From contig CALDOC010000383.1 of the NCBI GenBank assembly GCA_937914675.1, positions 1 to 6,639 of the forward strand: a DNA stretch of 6,639 bases. Direction: 5' to 3'. Each line of letters starts with the position of its first letter. Position 1 is the first letter of the stretch. A program made the position numbers and the translations under genes. A model generated the notes under the pieces. That model was not told where the DNA came from and searched no databases. It saw only the letters and a program-made list of their open reading frames with translations. This document shows positions 5,851 to 6,639 of this stretch, piece after piece. This DNA is from an uncultured Sulfurimonas sp. (GTDB lineage Bacteria > Campylobacterota > Campylobacteria > Campylobacterales > Sulfurimonadaceae).

Positions 5851-6639
5851 TGTCGCAAGCCTTTAAAACTTCATCGCTTAGCACCAAATCCATCGCCGCC
5901 AAGGTCGCGTCCAATTGCTCCGGAGTAGTAGCTCCTATGATGGTCGAGGCTACAAAACTAAACTGTTTCGACCATGCCGTCGCCATGGTCACGGGATGAA
6001 GCCCCGCTTCCTGAGCTATCTTTAGGTATTTTTGAGTCGCGAGAAGCGTCTTGTCGTTTACGAATCGCTCCGCCATCATGCGTTGGCGTTTGTCGGTCGC
6101 GTTTACGTACGAACTGAAACGACCCTCATGATTGTTGGCTTGATTGTACTTTCCGCTCAAAACGCCACCAGCTAAAGGTGAATAAGGAAGCAAGGAAATT
6201 TGCTCTTTCTCCGCCACCGTCGAAAGCTCGTCTAAAAATCGACGATTCAAAAGTGAAAAGTTGTTTTGAATGGATTCGAATCTCGCGTATCCTTTGTTCT
6301 CGCTGCTCATGAGAGCTTTTGTGGTTCCGTAAGCCGTGTCGTTCGAAGTGCCTAAGTAACGAACTTTTCCACTCTGAACGAGTCTGTCAAAAGCTTTTAA
6401 ACTCTCTTCTATTGGCACGACCGTATCGGGCCAGTGCATTTGATAAAGGTCCACGTAATCGGTTCCCAATCTCTTCAAACTGCCCTCTATCGCCCTCTCG
6501 ATGTGAAAACTGTCGATGGCGGTAAATCCATGACGAATCGGCGGAACAAACCACCCATTCGCGGCGCCAGCCACTTTCGTGGCCAATATCACGCTATCGC
6601 GAGGTTTTGTCTTGAGCCATCGCCCCACCATCTCTTCGG
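5816..6639 (-). CDS. Tas-like aldo/keto reductase (C-terminal part; start lies outside the window)
   Basis: This is an NADPH-dependent aldehyde/ketone reductase of the aldo/keto reductase superfamily, cytoplasmic, with unknown natural substrate. The frame is open to the right edge; two Glu codons precede the Met at 6631, so that Met is probably internal. About 273 residues are visible of a family length near 345, so the N-terminal strands with the catalytic Asp and Tyr are missing. Counting from Met 6631, the catalytic Lys is K19 (ILATKVAG) and the catalytic His is H66 (YQMHWP). Typical cofactor-side motifs follow: VRYLGTSN, SIQNNFSLLNR, LPYSPLAGGVLSGKY and IIGATTPEQL. SLKRLGTDYVDLYQMHWP, FSLLNR and the VHAEILYP tail resemble E. 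coli Tas. The gene is convergent with the molybdoenzyme gene. Its base composition is clearly higher in GC (about half in the lines I counted) than its neighbours, which may mean acquisition by transfer. Confidence 0.9.
   Translation of the reverse strand, partial: EEMVGRWLKTKPRDSVILATKVAGAANGWFVPPIRHGFTAIDSFHIERAIEGSLKRLGTDYVDLYQMHWPDTVVPIEESLKAFDRLVQSGKVRYLGTSNDTAYGTTKALMSSENKGYARFESIQNNFSLLNRRFLDELSTVAEKEQISLLPYSPLAGGVLSGKYNQANNHEGRFSSYVNATDKRQRMMAERFVNDKTLLATQKYLKIAQEAGLHPVTMATAWSKQFSFVASTIIGATTPEQLDATLAAMDLVLSDEVLKACDKVHAEILYPMG

Noticed and set aside
6319..6525. 68-codon open frame on the + strand opposite the aldo/keto reductase
   Set aside because: It is antisense to the conserved catalytic region; its composition (Arg, Ser, Cys rich) is typical of a shadow frame.
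1..6639. A defence, mobile or otherwise undescribed multi-gene system
   Set aside because: All six genes fall into known families, and I found no array, transposase, integrase, toxin-antitoxin pair or phage gene in either strand.

Overview
The window looks like a chromosomal segment from a Campylobacterota relative (Sulfurimonas-like sulfur bacterium). This is an inference from the AT-rich, lysine/isoleucine-rich coding style, the stand-alone CheV gene, and an OadB with an N-terminal signal-like extension. No ribosomal RNA or other marker is present to confirm the lineage. Six protein genes fill almost the whole window; the first and last run off the edges. I see no tRNA, rRNA, CRISPR array, insertion sequence or phage element. 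The four gaps between genes are all shorter than 80 bases.

Left part (1-2166, + strand): the 3' part of a biotin-carrying oxaloacetate decarboxylase alpha subunit (oadA), followed after 4 bases by the complete membrane subunit oadB. Together these are the core of the sodium-pumping oxaloacetate decarboxylase. The alpha subunit moves the carboxyl group to biotin, and the beta subunit decarboxylates carboxybiotin and exports sodium. All six functional OadB residues I could place by recalled Klebsiella numbering are present at a constant +10 offset. A GC-rich hairpin lies between oadB and the convergent cheV.

Middle part (2219-4085): cheV (- strand), a CheW-REC chemotaxis coupling protein, is divergent from a HlyD-like membrane-anchored periplasmic adaptor (+ strand). 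The gap between them carries overlapping TATAAT-type -10 boxes, one on each strand.

Right part (4075-6639): the adaptor gene overlaps by 11 bases a cytoplasmic molybdopterin/4Fe-4S oxidoreductase of unknown substrate. This enzyme gene meets, tail to tail with a 4-base gap, a Tas-like aldo/keto reductase gene on the - strand, whose N-terminus lies outside the window. The two stop codons sit inside or next to a perfect 15-bp inverted repeat that extends into both coding sequences. The aldo/keto reductase gene is visibly richer in GC than its neighbours.

I did not find a clearly novel system. The points most worth following are the inverted repeat at the convergent stops, the unexplained adaptor-molybdoenzyme pair, and the composition change at the aldo/keto reductase gene.
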